Assembly: GCF_025244825.1 (NCBI RefSeq)
Contig: NZ_CP104263.1
Coordinates: 3,100,001 to 3,164,000 of the forward strand
DNA from: Arthrobacter jinronghuae
GTDB lineage: Bacteria; Actinomycetota; Actinomycetes; Actinomycetales; Micrococcaceae
Direction: 5' to 3'
Length of the DNA stretch: 64,000 nucleotides
Shown: positions 1 to 9,685 of the stretch, in pieces
Layout of the letters: each line of letters opens with the position of its first letter
Numbering within the stretch: the first letter of the stretch is position 1
Translations under genes and position numbers: made by a program
Notes under the pieces: generated by a model
Told to the model about the DNA's origin: nothing
Seen by the model: only the letters and a program-made list of their open reading frames with translations
The model's database searches: none

Positions 1-461
1 AGCACTGGGCGGTGGACGGCTGCGGTGCACCGCTGGCCGCTGTCTCGCTGACCGGGCTGGCCCGCGGCATCGGCCGGCTGGCCAAGGCGCCGTCCGGCAA
101 GCACGGCAACGCCCGTGCGGCAACGGTAGCCACCGCGATGCTCGACTACCCCTGGGCGGTGCACGGACACGGCCGCGAGAACTCGGTTGTGATGGAGGAC
201 CTCGGGATCATCGCCAAGAACGGTGCCGAGGGTGTCCTGGTGCTGGGCACCGACACCGGCGCTTCCGTGGCACTGAAGATGCTCGACGGCAATACCCGCG
301 CCGCATCCCTGGTGGGCCTGACGCTGCTGGCTGCGAGCGGCGCCGTCGACCCGCTGGCCGTGGAGAAGGTGCTGGACAAGATCATGCAGCCGGTGCTCGG
401 CGGCGGACAGCCCGTGGGAAGCCTGCGGCTGGGCGCGCCGGTCACGGCGCTGCTGGGCTAG
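1..461 (+). CDS. Asparaginase family protein, C-terminal part (5' end outside window)
   Basis: About 152 C-terminal residues of an asparaginase of the bacterial 'asparaginase II' type (Pfam Asparaginase_II), which hydrolyses L-asparagine to aspartate and ammonia in the cytoplasm. The reading frame is open from base 3 to the TAG at 459-461, starting [10 protein letters not shown], a conserved block of this family that precedes the AFARL-like helix. Glycine-rich segments GLARGIGRL and [14 protein letters not shown] fit the family fold. The N-terminal part lies before the window, so length and start cannot be judged. The sterol-carrier-like gene follows after 4 bases, so the two are probably co-transcribed. 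Family recognition is from memory of conserved blocks; the substrate is inferred. Confidence 0.8.
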   Translation, partial: HWAVDGCGAPLAAVSLTGLARGIGRLAKAPSGKHGNARAATVATAMLDYPWAVHGHGRENSVVMEDLGIIAKNGAEGVLVLGTDTGASVALKMLDGNTRAASLVGLTLLAASGAVDPLAVEKVLDKIMQPVLGGGQPVGSLRLGAPVTALLG

Positions 462-465
462 AAGC

Positions 466-831
466 GTGGCACGGCGCCGGATCTCCGGCGAAGACGGCCG
501 GGCGGCACTGCAGGCAGCAGCCGCCGGGGCAACTGACCGCGGCACCACTGCCATGGCAGTGCGCTATGCCTTGGAAGAACTCGCCGAACGCGCCCCCGGC
601 AACAGCGTCGAGGTCCGGGTTCCGCCGTTCGGGGTGACCCAGTGCGTGGCCGGCCCCCGGCATACCCGCGGCACTCCCCCGAATGTCATCGAGACCGACG
701 GCGCCACCTGGCTGGCGTTGGTCACCGGCCGGCAGTCCTGGGCCGACGCCGTTGCCGCCGGGAAGGTCGCGGCCTCGGGGCTGCGTGCCGACCTTTCGGA
801 TGTGCTGCCGCTGTTCCGGACCGGGTCGTAG
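466..831 (+). CDS. Sterol carrier family (SCP2-like) protein
   Basis: A 121-residue protein of the small actinobacterial sterol carrier-like family, predicted to be cytosolic and to bind a lipid or other hydrophobic ligand; no enzymatic role is known for the family. It starts at GTG 466, four bases after the asparaginase stop, so translation is probably coupled. Visible family features are the N-terminal [12 protein letters not shown] segment, a basic/hydrophobic middle ending VPPFGVTQC, the [13 protein letters not shown] strand-turn and the C-terminal [15 protein letters not shown] motif typical of this group. These proteins are regularly found just upstream of purF in Arthrobacter relatives, as here, but a link to purine synthesis is not shown. 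Confidence 0.75.
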   Translation: MARRRISGEDGRAALQAAAAGATDRGTTAMAVRYALEELAERAPGNSVEVRVPPFGVTQCVAGPRHTRGTPPNVIETDGATWLALVTGRQSWADAVAAGKVAASGLRADLSDVLPLFRTGS

Positions 832-912
832 CGTCCCGGGGCCTGGTCCGTCCCGTCCGCGCCTAAACTCCATCGGCACAGCAGGAGGGTACCCGCCCGG
901 TAGAATCGGAGC

Positions 913-1233
913 ATGGTTTCCGAGCAGCACAGCCCTGAGCGCCGCGAGATTACGGTCCGCCGCGCTCCCCGTTTCGTCCCTTTCCTGGCACTGGGCGTGG
1001 TTGCCGGGTTTATTGCTGCCCTCTTTGTCGCCTATGGCGGGGCCGAGAACCCCAGCTTCACCCGTGAGGCCACCCTCGGGTTCTTCACCATAATGTTCGG
1101 CCTCCCGGGGCTGCTGCTGGGAGCCTTGACCGCCCTCATCCTCGATTGGATCAGTGTCCGCAGGGCTCGCCGGTCCACGGTTGAAAGCGTGGATCCCGCC
1201 GAGCCGGAAAGCCGGGAACAGCCGCCGTCGTAA
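913..1233 (+). CDS. Small two-helix membrane protein, unknown function
   Basis: A 106-residue protein with two clear membrane segments, about residues 22-44 (FVPFLALGVVAGFIAALFV) and 58-82 (GFFTIMFGLPGLLLGALTAL), and a polar basic/acidic tail. A conserved actinobacterial hypothetical that commonly sits before purF; its function is unknown. The start is decided by a TAGAAT box at 901-906, six bases before the ATG, with no ribosome binding site in between, which implies a leaderless transcript. It may be co-transcribed with purF 50 bases downstream, although purF has its own possible -10 box. Confidence 0.75.
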   Translation: MVSEQHSPERREITVRRAPRFVPFLALGVVAGFIAALFVAYGGAENPSFTREATLGFFTIMFGLPGLLLGALTALILDWISVRRARRSTVESVDPAEPESREQPPS

Positions 1234-1283
1234 CGCTGGCGCACACAGCCCGCACCGTCGGTCGTCCATGAGACAATTCACAC

Positions 1284-2852
1284 ATGGCACGTGGAGACGG
1301 ACAGCTTTCCCATGATCTGATGCCCGGCGAAAAAGGCCCACAGGATGCCTGCGGGGTCTTCGGAGTCTGGGCCCCCGGCGAAGAGGTAGCGAAGCTAACC
1401 TATTACGGTCTTTACGCCCTGCAGCACCGGGGACAGGAGTCCGCCGGCATCGCCACCAGCGACGGCAACCGCATCAGCGTTTACAAGGACATGGGACTGG
1501 TTTCCCAGGTCTTCGACGAAACCACGCTCAATACCCTCTTGGGGCACATAGCCGTTGGGCACTGCCGGTATTCGACCACAGGAGCCTCCCACTGGGCCAA
1601 TGCCCAGCCCACCCTCGGCGCCACGGCGAGCGGCACCGTGGCCTTGGCGCACAACGGCAACCTGACCAACTCCGCCGAACTGTATGAACTGATCCTCGAG
1701 CGCGAGGGCCGGCCCCGGGCCGGTGAAATCGCCCAGGGCAACACCTCGGACACGGCATTGGTCACCGCCCTCCTCAACGGCAGCGACGGACGGTCACTCG
1801 AGGACACGGCCATGGAACTGCTGCCGAAACTGCGCGGCGCGTTCTCCTTTGTGTTTATGGATGAGGGCACCCTCTATGCCGCGCGGGACACCTACGGCGT
1901 CCGGCCGCTGGTGCTTGGGCGCCTGGAGCGCGGTTGGGTGGTGGCCTCTGAAGGCTCCGCCCTCGCGACGGTGGGAGCCAGTTTCATCCGGGAGATCAAG
2001 CCGGGCGAATTCATCGCCATTGACGAATCCGGGGTCCGCAGCCGTACCTTCGGTGAGCCGACGCCGGCCGGCTGCGTGTTCGAGTACGTTTACCTCGCCC
2101 GCCCCGATGCCACCATTGCCGGCCGGTCCGTATATGAATCCCGCGTTGAGATGGGCCGCCAGCTGGCACGGGAGAACGCGGTTGAGGCGGACATTGTGAT
2201 CCCGGTCCCGGAATCCGGCACCCCGGCCGCGGTGGGATACGCCGAGGAATCCGGCATTCCCTTCGCCCATGGCTTCGTCAAGAACTCCTACGTGGGACGC
2301 ACCTTCATCCAGCCCAGCCAGACCCTTCGCCAGCTCGGCATCAAGCTGAAGCTGAACGCCCTCGAATCCGTGATCCGCGGCAAGCGGGTAGTGGTGGTGG
2401 ATGATTCGATCGTGCGCGGCAATACACAGCGTGCCATTGTCCGGATGCTGCACGAAGCCGGTGCCCTTGAGGTACACGTGAAGATCTCCTCTCCCCCGGT
2501 CAAGTGGCCGTGCTTCTACGGCATCGACTTCGCCTCGCGCGCCGAGCTGATTGCCAACGGCGCTGCCGTGGAGGAAATCCGCGCATCCATCGGCGCGGAC
2601 AGCCTGGCTTACATTTCCGAAGACGGCATGATCAACGCAACCCTGCAGCCGAGGGAACGGTTGTGCACGGCCTGCTTCACCGGTGTCTACCCGATCGAGC
2701 TGCCCGCCGCGGACCGGCTGGGGAAGAACCTGCTGGAACCCGCGAATCCCGCCAATCCCGCGGAGGACGCCGGCTCCAACGGCTGTGACCCGGGACCGGA
2801 CAGCGAATACGAGAACCTGCTTACCGACGCCGAAAAGAAAGAAGCCGTATGA
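1284..2852 (+). CDS. purF: Amidophosphoribosyltransferase PurF
   Basis: First enzyme of de novo purine synthesis: makes 5-phosphoribosylamine from PRPP and glutamine. The 522-residue protein has a 22-residue propeptide that is expected to be removed to expose Cys23 (DACGVFGV), the catalytic nucleophile of the N-terminal glutaminase domain. The phosphoribosyltransferase domain carries the PRPP-binding motif VVVVDDSIVRGNT (about residues 370-382). Cysteine pairs near the C-terminus (LCTACFTG) match the iron-sulfur type seen in Bacillus-like PurF. The ATG at 1284 has no good ribosome binding site; a GACAAT box six bases upstream suggests a leaderless start. The stop overlaps the purM start by four bases. 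Confidence 0.97.
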   Translation: MARGDGQLSHDLMPGEKGPQDACGVFGVWAPGEEVAKLTYYGLYALQHRGQESAGIATSDGNRISVYKDMGLVSQVFDETTLNTLLGHIAVGHCRYSTTGASHWANAQPTLGATASGTVALAHNGNLTNSAELYELILEREGRPRAGEIAQGNTSDTALVTALLNGSDGRSLEDTAMELLPKLRGAFSFVFMDEGTLYAARDTYGVRPLVLGRLERGWVVASEGSALATVGASFIREIKPGEFIAIDESGVRSRTFGEPTPAGCVFEYVYLARPDATIAGRSVYESRVEMGRQLARENAVEADIVIPVPESGTPAAVGYAEESGIPFAHGFVKNSYVGRTFIQPSQTLRQLGIKLKLNALESVIRGKRVVVVDDSIVRGNTQRAIVRMLHEAGALEVHVKISSPPVKWPCFYGIDFASRAELIANGAAVEEIRASIGADSLAYISEDGMINATLQPRERLCTACFTGVYPIELPAADRLGKNLLEPANPANPAEDAGSNGCDPGPDSEYENLLTDAEKKEAV

Positions 2853-3958
2853 ACGCCGCCCCCATCACTTACGCGTCCGCAGGAGTGGACGTCGAAGCCG
2901 GCGACAAAGCCGTTGAACTGATGAAGGCGGCCGTAAAGGCCACCCACAATCCGTCGGTGCTGGGCGGCGTCGGAGGTTTCGCCGGCCTTTACGACGCCTC
3001 CCGGCTGCTCCAATACCGGAAGCCGCTGCTCGCAACGTCCACGGACGGCGTCGGTACCAAGGTTGCCATCGCGCAGGCCATGGACATCCACGACACCATC
3101 GGCTTCGACCTCGTGGGCATGGTGGTGGACGACATCGTTGTGGTGGGAGCCGAGCCGCTGTTCATGACCGACTACATTGCCTGCGGCAAAGTGGTACCGG
3201 AGCGCATCGCCGACATAGTCCGCGGCATTGCGGCGGCCTGCGAGGTGGCCGGCACGGCACTGGTGGGCGGGGAAACCGCCGAACACCCGGGCCTGCTGGG
3301 TGATCACGAGTACGACGTCGCGGGCGCTGCCACGGGCGTTGTGGAGGCGGACCGGCTCCTCGGCCCCGACCGCGTTCGCCACGGCGACGTAGTCATCGGT
3401 ATGGCGTCCTCAGGTATCCACTCCAACGGCTACTCCCTCGTTCGACGCGTCATCAACCATGCCGGCTGGCAGCTTGAGCGCCAGGTTTCCGAGCTGGGGC
3501 GCACCCTGGGCGAGGAACTGCTCGAACCTACGCGCGTCTACGCCGCCGACTGTCTGGACCTGGCCCGCTACGACGCGGCCGGAGTGCACGGTTTCAGCCA
3601 CGTGACCGGCGGCGGATTGGCAGCAAACCTGGCCCGCGTGCTGCCGAAGGGGTTGCAGGCGACGGTGGACCGCTCCACCTGGGAACTGCCGCCCGTGTTC
3701 AAGCTGATCGCCGAACTGGGGAACGTCCCTCAGCCGGACCTCGAACGCACGCTGAACCTCGGCGTCGGCATGGTGGCGATCGTCGACGCGGAAAGCGCGG
3801 ACGCGGCGCTTGAGCGCCTCGCGGCCCGCGGCGTCCCCGCATGGGTCATGGGCACCGTCGGCGGGGTCGAAACACCGTCCGGCGCCGATTCCGATTTCGT
3901 CCAGGGCGCCAAGGGCGTTGACGGCGGCGCGGTCCGCCTGGTCGGCACCTACGCCTGA
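2849..3958 (+). CDS. purM: Phosphoribosylformylglycinamidine cyclo-ligase PurM (AIR synthetase)
   Basis: Converts FGAM to aminoimidazole ribonucleotide with ATP, the fifth step of de novo purine synthesis, in the cytoplasm. The 369-residue length is normal. Family signatures include ITYASAGVDVEAGDKAVELM at the N-terminus, the metal/ATP loop STDGVGTK (about residue 68), DLVGMVVDDIVV, GGETAEHPG and SSGIHSNGYSLVR. ATG 2849 overlaps the purF stop (ATGA), so the two are translationally coupled. A perfect 12-bp terminator stem follows 20 bases after the stop, ending the purine unit. Confidence 0.97.
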   Translation: MNAAPITYASAGVDVEAGDKAVELMKAAVKATHNPSVLGGVGGFAGLYDASRLLQYRKPLLATSTDGVGTKVAIAQAMDIHDTIGFDLVGMVVDDIVVVGAEPLFMTDYIACGKVVPERIADIVRGIAAACEVAGTALVGGETAEHPGLLGDHEYDVAGAATGVVEADRLLGPDRVRHGDVVIGMASSGIHSNGYSLVRRVINHAGWQLERQVSELGRTLGEELLEPTRVYAADCLDLARYDAAGVHGFSHVTGGGLAANLARVLPKGLQATVDRSTWELPPVFKLIAELGNVPQPDLERTLNLGVGMVAIVDAESADAALERLAARGVPAWVMGTVGGVETPSGADSDFVQGAKGVDGGAVRLVGTYA

Positions 3959-3976
3959 GCAGTCCCGCCGGGCAAA

Positions 3977-4017
3977 GCCAAGGCCCCGGACCGGATACGC
4001 CGGTGCGGGGCCTTGGC
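3977..4017 (+). terminator. Intrinsic terminator after purM
   Basis: Perfect 12-bp inverted repeat (GCCAAGGCCCCG at 3977-3988 with its complement at 4006-4017); the loop contains a further 5-bp stem (ACCGG/CCGGT). It is followed by ATTTAAC rather than a long U tract. It lies 18 bases after the purM stop and presumably ends the purF-purM transcript. Confidence 0.8.
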
Positions 4018-4055
4018 ATTTAACTGTGAACTGAACATACAGGCTTAACGCCATT

Positions 4056-4084
4056 CAGCGGACCCACCCTGAGGTGATCCGCTG
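4056..4084. other. Hairpin between purM and the DUF3073 gene
   Basis: Arms CAGCGGA (4056-4062) and TCCGCTG (4078-4084) with an inner CACC/GGTG stem. No U tract on either side. It lies beyond the 3' end of the minus-strand DUF3073 gene and may stabilise or end that transcript. A good ribosome-binding-like AAGGAGG follows at 4084-4090 on the plus strand but leads to no recognisable gene. Confidence 0.45.
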
Positions 4085-4122
4085 AAGGAGGCAATTGGCC
4101 AACGTCGTTGAGGAAATTACCG

Positions 4123-4356
4123 CTAGCCTACGCGGCGGTTACCCTCATCATCGTCATCGTCGCCAAATTGATCCGCGTACTTATCTTCGTACGCCGAGTA
4201 GTCGGGTTCAGCCGGCTCCTCGGGATATCGACTGGATGGACGACTCGTCGGTCCTGAGAGCTCACGCTGCAGCGCCGAGTAGTCCGTGGCAGGGGTGAAG
4301 TACTTCATCTCCCGTGCCTGCTTGGTTGCTTTTGCCTTTTGACGGCCGCGCCCCAT
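4123..4356 (-). CDS. DUF3073 domain protein
   Basis: A 77-residue protein of the actinobacterial DUF3073 family, function unknown. The conserved N-terminal block MGRGRQKAKATKQAREMKYF is basic, followed by TDYSALQREL and a strongly acidic tail with runs of D and E (DQFGDDDDDEGN). The frame stays open upstream, but the start at 4356 is fixed by the family N-terminus and a strong AAGGGGG ribosome binding site 8 bases before the ATG. The charge split suggests a nucleic-acid or protein partner; this is inference only. It stands alone, divergent from the septum-formation gene. Confidence 0.85.
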   Translation of the reverse strand: MGRGRQKAKATKQAREMKYFTPATDYSALQRELSGPTSRPSSRYPEEPAEPDYSAYEDKYADQFGDDDDDEGNRRVG

Positions 4357-4633
4357 GGCGTGACCCCCTTTTTGCGTCGATCCGGAGGTTAGTCGTTCGG
4401 GCAGATGAACGAGGGCCCCGGAATATTTGGTCAATTTGTCGTAAGTACAGGTTACATGTTTTCCCGCTGGCTTGTGCCCCCTCCGCCGCAGCAGGGGGTG
4501 TTCCCCGGGCATTAGCACAGCGCCTCCGGCACGCCGGTCCCTGCGCCTGCCCTCCGATATTGGCTAAAGTCGGGGGTAGAGACAGTTTTGGGGTGCATCA
4601 TGCCACCGCCTACAGGGAGGACAGACGTTCACC

Positions 4634-6271
4634 ATGAGCGATCAGAAAAGTACACCGGGAGCGGGTTTTCCGCCACCGGAGAAGGAAAGTACGCCGGGCG
4701 CCTTCCCCGATCTGAGCGCGCATTCGGACTCCCCCGCGTGGCTCTCCGAAGATGGAACGCACGACGCCGGCGTCTGGGAACGCAGTTTCGAAGGTGCCGT
4801 GAGCGGTGAAACGGCCGCAGCCGAAGAGGCCGACGGCGTAGGCTCCGTGGTGGATGCACCGACTACGGACGCCGAAGCTGACGGCGACGGTACCGCTGCG
4901 TTGGAGCTTCCCCCGGAACCGGTGGTAGTGGCACCCGAGGAACTCAAGCTGGAGGAACCTTCCCTGGCCGAGCCGACCCTGAGCGATGACGCCGTGGAAG
5001 CAGCGGCCCTCGACCAGGTTGCTTCGGAAACCGCTGCAGCCGAGGCCACCGCGGCCGAAGCGGGACGCCTGTCCGGACTGGAACCCGCTCCTGCCGGGAC
5101 GGAAGTCCAGGTGGACGCTAACGCCGCCGGCGCCAATCGGCCCGGCGAAACCGGCGAGGCGACCACTCTTTCCGGCCCAACGCCCGAGGACGGCGAGGCA
5201 ACGGCCTCCGATCCCGATTCGGCTGCCGGCACCGCCTCCGAAGGCAGCGCCGAAACTGACGCCGCGACGGATGGCAGCGGGGACGGAGCGGCGACAGGCA
5301 GCGCAGAGGACCCAGTCGACCCCAAGGCCGACGGCGCCGGCGCGGATGGCGCGGAGGCGAATGGCACCGAGGCCGAAGCGGTGCCGGACAGCGCAGCCGT
5401 TGCGGACGCGTCCCAGGCCGATGGTGCCGAGGCTGAAACTGCATCAAGGTCAGACGCCTCGGAGCCAGTGGAAGAACGTGAACCGGCTGGCGAAGCGGAG
5501 CACGAACCGTCCCAAGGGGACGCCGAGCCTCACCCCCTGCACGGCATCAACGCGGCGGCTCCGATGACTGCCGCGCACCAGGAGCGCACACCCGCGCCGG
5601 TGGCTGCGTCAGGCGAACCGGAGCCCGTTACGGCAGCTGTGCCGGCCGGCGACACCCGCCGGTCACGCCGGCTGGCCGAAAGCCAGGCAGCGGGGGCAAC
5701 AGCAGCATTCAATCAGCCGGGTGCATCCTCCGGCACCACGGAGCCCGCGACAGGGGCAGCGACGGCGGTTGGCACCGCCCCCACCGGGGCAAAGGACAGC
5801 GGCAAGAGTAAGCGGAACACGCGCCTGATTCTGGTGCTCGGCGGCGTTGTACTCGCCGCCGTCGTCGCCATCCTGCTTTTCGTGTTTGTTTTTAACGGCA
5901 AGGAGGAAGGCGTCATCTCCGAGGACGTAAGTCCGCTGGAGCTGGAAGACGGCGCGTGCCTGAAGGATTGGGACGACGTCAATTCCAGTGCCACCGTAGT
6001 CACCTGCGAAACGCCGCACAACGCCCAGTTGGTCGCCACCGACAGTTTCACCGAGGACGCTGCCTTCCCCGGCACAGGCGCCTTGGAAGAGCGGGTCAAC
6101 GATGTCTGCGAGGCTGTGCAGTATGCCGACGCCGCCGCGGAGTTCCCGGGCTTGAAGCTGGCCAAGTCCATCCCCACGGAGCAGACCTGGGCCTCTGGTG
6201 ACCGCCGCGTGGACTGCATCGTTTTCGCCCCTGAGGGCCAGGAACTCACCGAGTCCCTCGTGCAGGAGTAA
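4634..6271 (+). CDS. Membrane protein with long acidic N-terminus and C-terminal septum-formation domain
   Basis: A 545-residue single-pass protein. Residues 1 to about 390 are low complexity, rich in A, E, D, G, T and P, with no recognisable fold; a short basic stretch (SGKSKRNTR) precedes one membrane helix at about 397-420 (LILVLGGVVLAAVVAILLF). The outer C-terminal 120 residues (LELEDGACLKDW ... VDCIVFAPEG) contain four conserved cysteines and match the actinobacterial Septum_form domain, whose role in division is only weakly supported. The topology implies a cytoplasmic acidic arm and an extracytoplasmic cysteine-bonded head. ATG 4634 has GGGAGG upstream. A bidirectional terminator separates it from clpB. 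Confidence 0.75.
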   Translation: MSDQKSTPGAGFPPPEKESTPGAFPDLSAHSDSPAWLSEDGTHDAGVWERSFEGAVSGETAAAEEADGVGSVVDAPTTDAEADGDGTAALELPPEPVVVAPEELKLEEPSLAEPTLSDDAVEAAALDQVASETAAAEATAAEAGRLSGLEPAPAGTEVQVDANAAGANRPGETGEATTLSGPTPEDGEATASDPDSAAGTASEGSAETDAATDGSGDGAATGSAEDPVDPKADGAGADGAEANGTEAEAVPDSAAVADASQADGAEAETASRSDASEPVEEREPAGEAEHEPSQGDAEPHPLHGINAAAPMTAAHQERTPAPVAASGEPEPVTAAVPAGDTRRSRRLAESQAAGATAAFNQPGASSGTTEPATGAATAVGTAPTGAKDSGKSKRNTRLILVLGGVVLAAVVAILLFVFVFNGKEEGVISEDVSPLELEDGACLKDWDDVNSSATVVTCETPHNAQLVATDSFTEDAAFPGTGALEERVNDVCEAVQYADAAAEFPGLKLAKSIPTEQTWASGDRRVDCIVFAPEGQELTESLVQE

Positions 6272-6303
6272 GCGGGTGCATGAGTAAGCGCTGGTAACAG
6301 CAG

Positions 6304-6340
6304 AAAGGCGCGCGGCGGGCATCAGCCGCCGCGCGCCTTT
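6304..6340. terminator. Bidirectional terminator between the septum protein gene and clpB
   Basis: Perfect 15-bp stem (AAAGGCGCGCGGCGG at 6304-6318 with its complement at 6326-6340) and a 7-base loop. A's at the left foot and T's at the right foot let it serve both converging genes. Confidence 0.9.
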
Positions 6341-6349
6341 TGCTGTGGT

Positions 6350-8974
6350 CTAGGCGACCGCAGCCACCGTAAGCCCGGGCTCGGCCACCAGCCCGTCGCC
6401 GTCCAGCCCGTCTGACGGCCTGTCCACCCGCACTGTGTCGCCGTCGCTGATCTTTCCGGCCAGGATCCCGCGGGCCAGCTGATCGCCGATCTCCCGCTGC
6501 ACCAGGCGGCGGAGCGGCCGTGCACCGTAGGCCGGATCGTAGCCGGTCAGGCCCAGCCATTCCCGCGCTGCATCGGTCACGTCCAGCACCAGACGGCGCT
6601 CATGCAGCCGGTTGGCCAGGGCACGCACCTGGATGTCCACGATCCGGGTCAGGTCCTCCAGGCTCAGCGGATCGAACAGGATCACGTCGTCGAGTCGGTT
6701 GAGGAACTCCGGCTTGAAGTTCGCGTTGACCATGGACATCACCGATTCGCGCTTCTGCTCCTCGGTCAGGCCCGGATCGACCAGGAACTGGGACCCGAGG
6801 TTGGACGTCAGGATCAGGATGACATTTCGGAAGTCCACCGTCCGGCCCTGGCCGTCCGTCAGCCGGCCGTCGTCGAGCACCTGCAGCAGAATGTCGAAGA
6901 CATCCGGATGTGCCTTCTCCACTTCGTCCAGCAGGATCACCGAGTAGGGGCGGCGGCGTACCGCTTCAGTGAGCTGGCCGCCCTCTTCATAGCCCACGTA
7001 TCCGGGAGGTGCCCCCACCAGTCGGGACACCGCATGCTTCTCCGAGTACTCACTCATATCGATGCGGACCATGGCCCGCTCATCGTCGAAGAGGAAGTCC
7101 GCGAGAGCCTTCGCCAGTTCGGTCTTGCCGACGCCGGTGGGGCCAAGGAACAGGAAGGATCCGGTGGGCCGGTCCGGGTCGCTGACGCCGGCCCGTGAGC
7201 GGCGCACGGCATCGGAGACCGCGGCCACGGCCTTGCTCTGCCCGATCAGGCGCGAGCCGATGGCTGCTTCCATGTCCAGCAGTTTCTGGGATTCACCCTG
7301 CAGCATGCGTCCGGACGGGATGCCGGTCCAGGCGGAGACCACTTCCGCAATGTCGTCCGCAGTGACTTCCTCGGAGACCATCAGTTCCCGGGTTTCTTCG
7401 CCGAAGCTGTTCTCCTCCGCCTGCTGAGCTGCCTCCAGTTCCTTCTGCAGGGCGGGTATTTCGCCGTACAGGATGCGGGAGGCTTCCGTGAGGTCGCCGT
7501 CGCGCTGGAATTTTTCTGCCTCGCTGCGCAGCTCGTCGATCTTCGCCTTGAGGTCGCCGACCCGGTTAAGGCCCGCCTTCTCGGCCTCCCACCGGGCGTT
7601 GAGCGCCGACAGCTGTTCCTTCTTATTGGCCATGTCCTCGCGCAGAACGGCCAGCCGCTCCATCGAGGCCTCGTCCGTTTCATTCGCCAGTGCGAGTTCT
7701 TCCATGGTGAGCCGGTCCACTGCACGCCGGAGCTCGTCGATTTCCTCGGGGGCGGAATCGATCTCCATCCGCAGCCGGGATGCGGCCTCATCCACCAGGT
7801 CAATGGCCTTGTCCGGAAGCTGGCGTCCGGTGATGTACCGGTTGGACAGCGTTGCAGCGGCAACAAGAGCCGAGTCGGCGATGGCGACCTTGTGATGGGC
7901 CTCGTAGCGCTCCTTCAGGCCGCGCAGGATGCCGATGGTGTCCGGGACGCTGGGTTCACCGACGTACACCTGCTGGAAGCGGCGCTCCAATGCCGCGTCC
8001 TTTTCGATGTTTTCGCGGTATTCGTCCAGGGTGGTGGCGCCGATCAGCCGCAGTTCCCCGCGCGCCAGCATCGGCTTGAGCATATTGCCGGCGTCCATGG
8101 ATCCCTCGGCTGCGCCCGCACCTACGACGGTGTGCAGCTCATCGATGAAGGTGACGATCTGCCCTTCGGCGCTGGAGATTTCCTCCAGCACTGCCTTGAA
8201 CCGCTCCTCGAACTCACCGCGGTATTTAGCCCCGGCGACCATGGACCCGAGGTCCAGGGACAGCAGGGTCTTGCCGTTCAGACTTTCCGGCACATCCCCC
8301 GCGACAATGCGCTGGGCAAGTCCCTCGACGACGGCGGTCTTGCCGACGCCGGGCTCGCCGATAAGCACGGGGTTGTTCTTGGTGCGGCGGCTGAGCACCT
8401 GGATGACGCGCCGGATCTCGGCGTCCCGGCCGATCACGGGGTCCAGTTTGCCCGAGCGGGCCATTTCAGTCAGGTCGGTACTGAATTTTTCCAGAGCCTG
8501 AAAGGTGTTCTCCGGATCAGCATTGGTCACTTTGCGGTCTCCTCGTACGGATGGAAGGACGGCGCTGAGCGCGTCGTGCCCGGCGTTGTTATCCCGAAGC
8601 GCTTTTCCTGCAGGGCCGTTATCGAGAGACAACCCAAGCAGGAGGTGTTCGGTGGAGACAAAGGCATCCCCCAGCTTCTCGGCTTCCTGCTGCGCTGCGT
8701 TGATGACTTGGAGCAAGGGCCTGGAAAACTGGGGCTGCGCCACCGAGCTGCCGGAGGAGGACGGCAACTGGTGGATGGCAGTGCTGGCAGCGGCACTGAC
8801 GGTATCCACGTTGATTCCGGCAGCCTTCAGGAGAGCGACGGCGACCCCTTGCCGCTGATCCATCAGCGCTTTCAGCAGATGCGCCGGTTCAATCTGTGGA
8901 TTTCCGGCAGTGTTCGCGTTCATGGCCGCAGCCGAAAGTGCTTCTTGGCTCTTGTTCGTGAATTTCGTGTCCAC
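6350..8974 (-). CDS. clpB: ATP-dependent disaggregase ClpB
   Basis: Hsp100 chaperone that, with DnaK, pulls polypeptides out of aggregates. The 874-residue protein has the full ClpB order: Clp_N repeats (1 to about 145), AAA-1 with Walker A GEPGVGKT and Walker B VTFIDELH, the coiled-coil middle domain (about 400-520, [16 protein letters not shown] onward) that distinguishes ClpB from ClpA/C, AAA-2 with GPTGVGKT and [12 protein letters not shown], and the small C-terminal domain. No ClpP-binding IGF loop was seen. GTG 8974 has a GAGGAGCC ribosome binding site. A HAIR palindrome 48 bases upstream places it under HspR, like dnaK. Confidence 0.97.
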   Translation of the reverse strand: MDTKFTNKSQEALSAAAMNANTAGNPQIEPAHLLKALMDQRQGVAVALLKAAGINVDTVSAAASTAIHQLPSSSGSSVAQPQFSRPLLQVINAAQQEAEKLGDAFVSTEHLLLGLSLDNGPAGKALRDNNAGHDALSAVLPSVRGDRKVTNADPENTFQALEKFSTDLTEMARSGKLDPVIGRDAEIRRVIQVLSRRTKNNPVLIGEPGVGKTAVVEGLAQRIVAGDVPESLNGKTLLSLDLGSMVAGAKYRGEFEERFKAVLEEISSAEGQIVTFIDELHTVVGAGAAEGSMDAGNMLKPMLARGELRLIGATTLDEYRENIEKDAALERRFQQVYVGEPSVPDTIGILRGLKERYEAHHKVAIADSALVAAATLSNRYITGRQLPDKAIDLVDEAASRLRMEIDSAPEEIDELRRAVDRLTMEELALANETDEASMERLAVLREDMANKKEQLSALNARWEAEKAGLNRVGDLKAKIDELRSEAEKFQRDGDLTEASRILYGEIPALQKELEAAQQAEENSFGEETRELMVSEEVTADDIAEVVSAWTGIPSGRMLQGESQKLLDMEAAIGSRLIGQSKAVAAVSDAVRRSRAGVSDPDRPTGSFLFLGPTGVGKTELAKALADFLFDDERAMVRIDMSEYSEKHAVSRLVGAPPGYVGYEEGGQLTEAVRRRPYSVILLDEVEKAHPDVFDILLQVLDDGRLTDGQGRTVDFRNVILILTSNLGSQFLVDPGLTEEQKRESVMSMVNANFKPEFLNRLDDVILFDPLSLEDLTRIVDIQVRALANRLHERRLVLDVTDAAREWLGLTGYDPAYGARPLRRLVQREIGDQLARGILAGKISDGDTVRVDRPSDGLDGDGLVAEPGLTVAAVA

Positions 8975-9021
8975 GGTGGCTCCTCAAAACCTCAGCGAAG
9001 AATGCTTCCGCAATGCTAAAC

Positions 9022-9048
9022 AAAGTTGAGTCTAATCGGCTCAACTTT
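9022..9048 (-). promoter_or_regulatory. HAIR operator (HspR site) upstream of clpB
   Basis: Palindrome AAAGTTGAG (9022-9030) / CTCAACTTT (9040-9048) matching the HAIR consensus CTTGAGT-N7-ACTCAAG. It lies 48 bases before the clpB GTG and overlaps the likely promoter. The hspR gene is in this window. HspR control of clpB is established in Streptomyces and mycobacteria; here it is inferred from the site. Confidence 0.88.
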
Positions 9049-9088
9049 GGAAGTAAAGCCGTGCGCACCTCCGCCGTGTGCGCGAAGC

Positions 9089-9685
9089 CTAGGGAATATG
9101 CTCCTGATCGAAGTCATGGGCGGTTCGCAGCCACCGTTCATTGCGGGCTTCGAAGAGCTGGGCGAGCGGGCCCTCGGCCTCGATTTCAAACCGGATTCCC
9201 TGGGGCTCGTCAGGAATGGTTCCGGCCAGATATTCCTCCAGGACATCGAGGAAATATTCCCACCCCGCACCACCGGTCCAGAGGCCTGCGCCGGGGGCAG
9301 CCGTTACCGCGAATCCCTTGCGTACGGAGGCGTACCGCAGCTCGAAGCGGGTGAACCCGTCCTCTCCGGTCAGGTGGAACTCCACTTCCGCCACGGAGGA
9401 CCCCTCCCGCGCCCAGGACACGGTGAGAAGGCGGGGTCCGTCGCAACGCAGGATCGTCCCGTGGGATCCGTCCGGCAGTGTGTAGGTGCCGCCGCGGCGC
9501 AGGTCCCCTTCCGGATCCGCCACCCATTGGCGCAGCTGTTCCGGATCAGCGAGGGCCGACCACACCTCTCCGATGGGATGCGGAATGTCACGCTCCATGA
9601 CGATCATCAGTGCGTGGCCAGCCTGGATCTGCCGCCGCCCGTAGGACCGCACCGTCTTCTCGAGAATTATGTCCAGATCGGACAT
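9089..9685 (-). CDS. SRPBCC (AHSA1/START-like) domain protein
   Basis: A 198-residue protein of the SRPBCC superfamily, a helix-grip fold that binds hydrophobic ligands; the AHSA1-like subgroup is recognised by RDIPHPIGEVWSALADPEQLRQW at about residues 33-55, the GGTYTL strand and the long C-terminal helix. The substrate is unknown. The start at 9685 (MSDLDIILEK) is chosen over an upstream in-frame codon because an AGGAG ribosome binding site lies 7 bases before it. It ends 115 bases before the clpB start on the same strand, with the HAIR box between, so it is a separate unit upstream of clpB. Confidence 0.8.
   Translation of the reverse strand: MSDLDIILEKTVRSYGRRQIQAGHALMIVMERDIPHPIGEVWSALADPEQLRQWVADPEGDLRRGGTYTLPDGSHGTILRCDGPRLLTVSWAREGSSVAEVEFHLTGEDGFTRFELRYASVRKGFAVTAAPGAGLWTGGAGWEYFLDVLEEYLAGTIPDEPQGIRFEIEAEGPLAQLFEARNERWLRTAHDFDQEHIP

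Noticed and set aside
442..1341. Long minus-strand open frame of about 300 codons across the first three genes
   Set aside because: It overlaps three well-supported plus-strand genes, has low-complexity G/P/R composition and no family motifs; a GC-rich antisense shadow.
4095..4298. Plus-strand frame from TTG 4095 with a good AAGGAGG ribosome-binding-like sequence
   Set aside because: The translated peptide has no recognisable family and overlaps the DUF3073 gene in antisense. Possible remnant, but not supportable.
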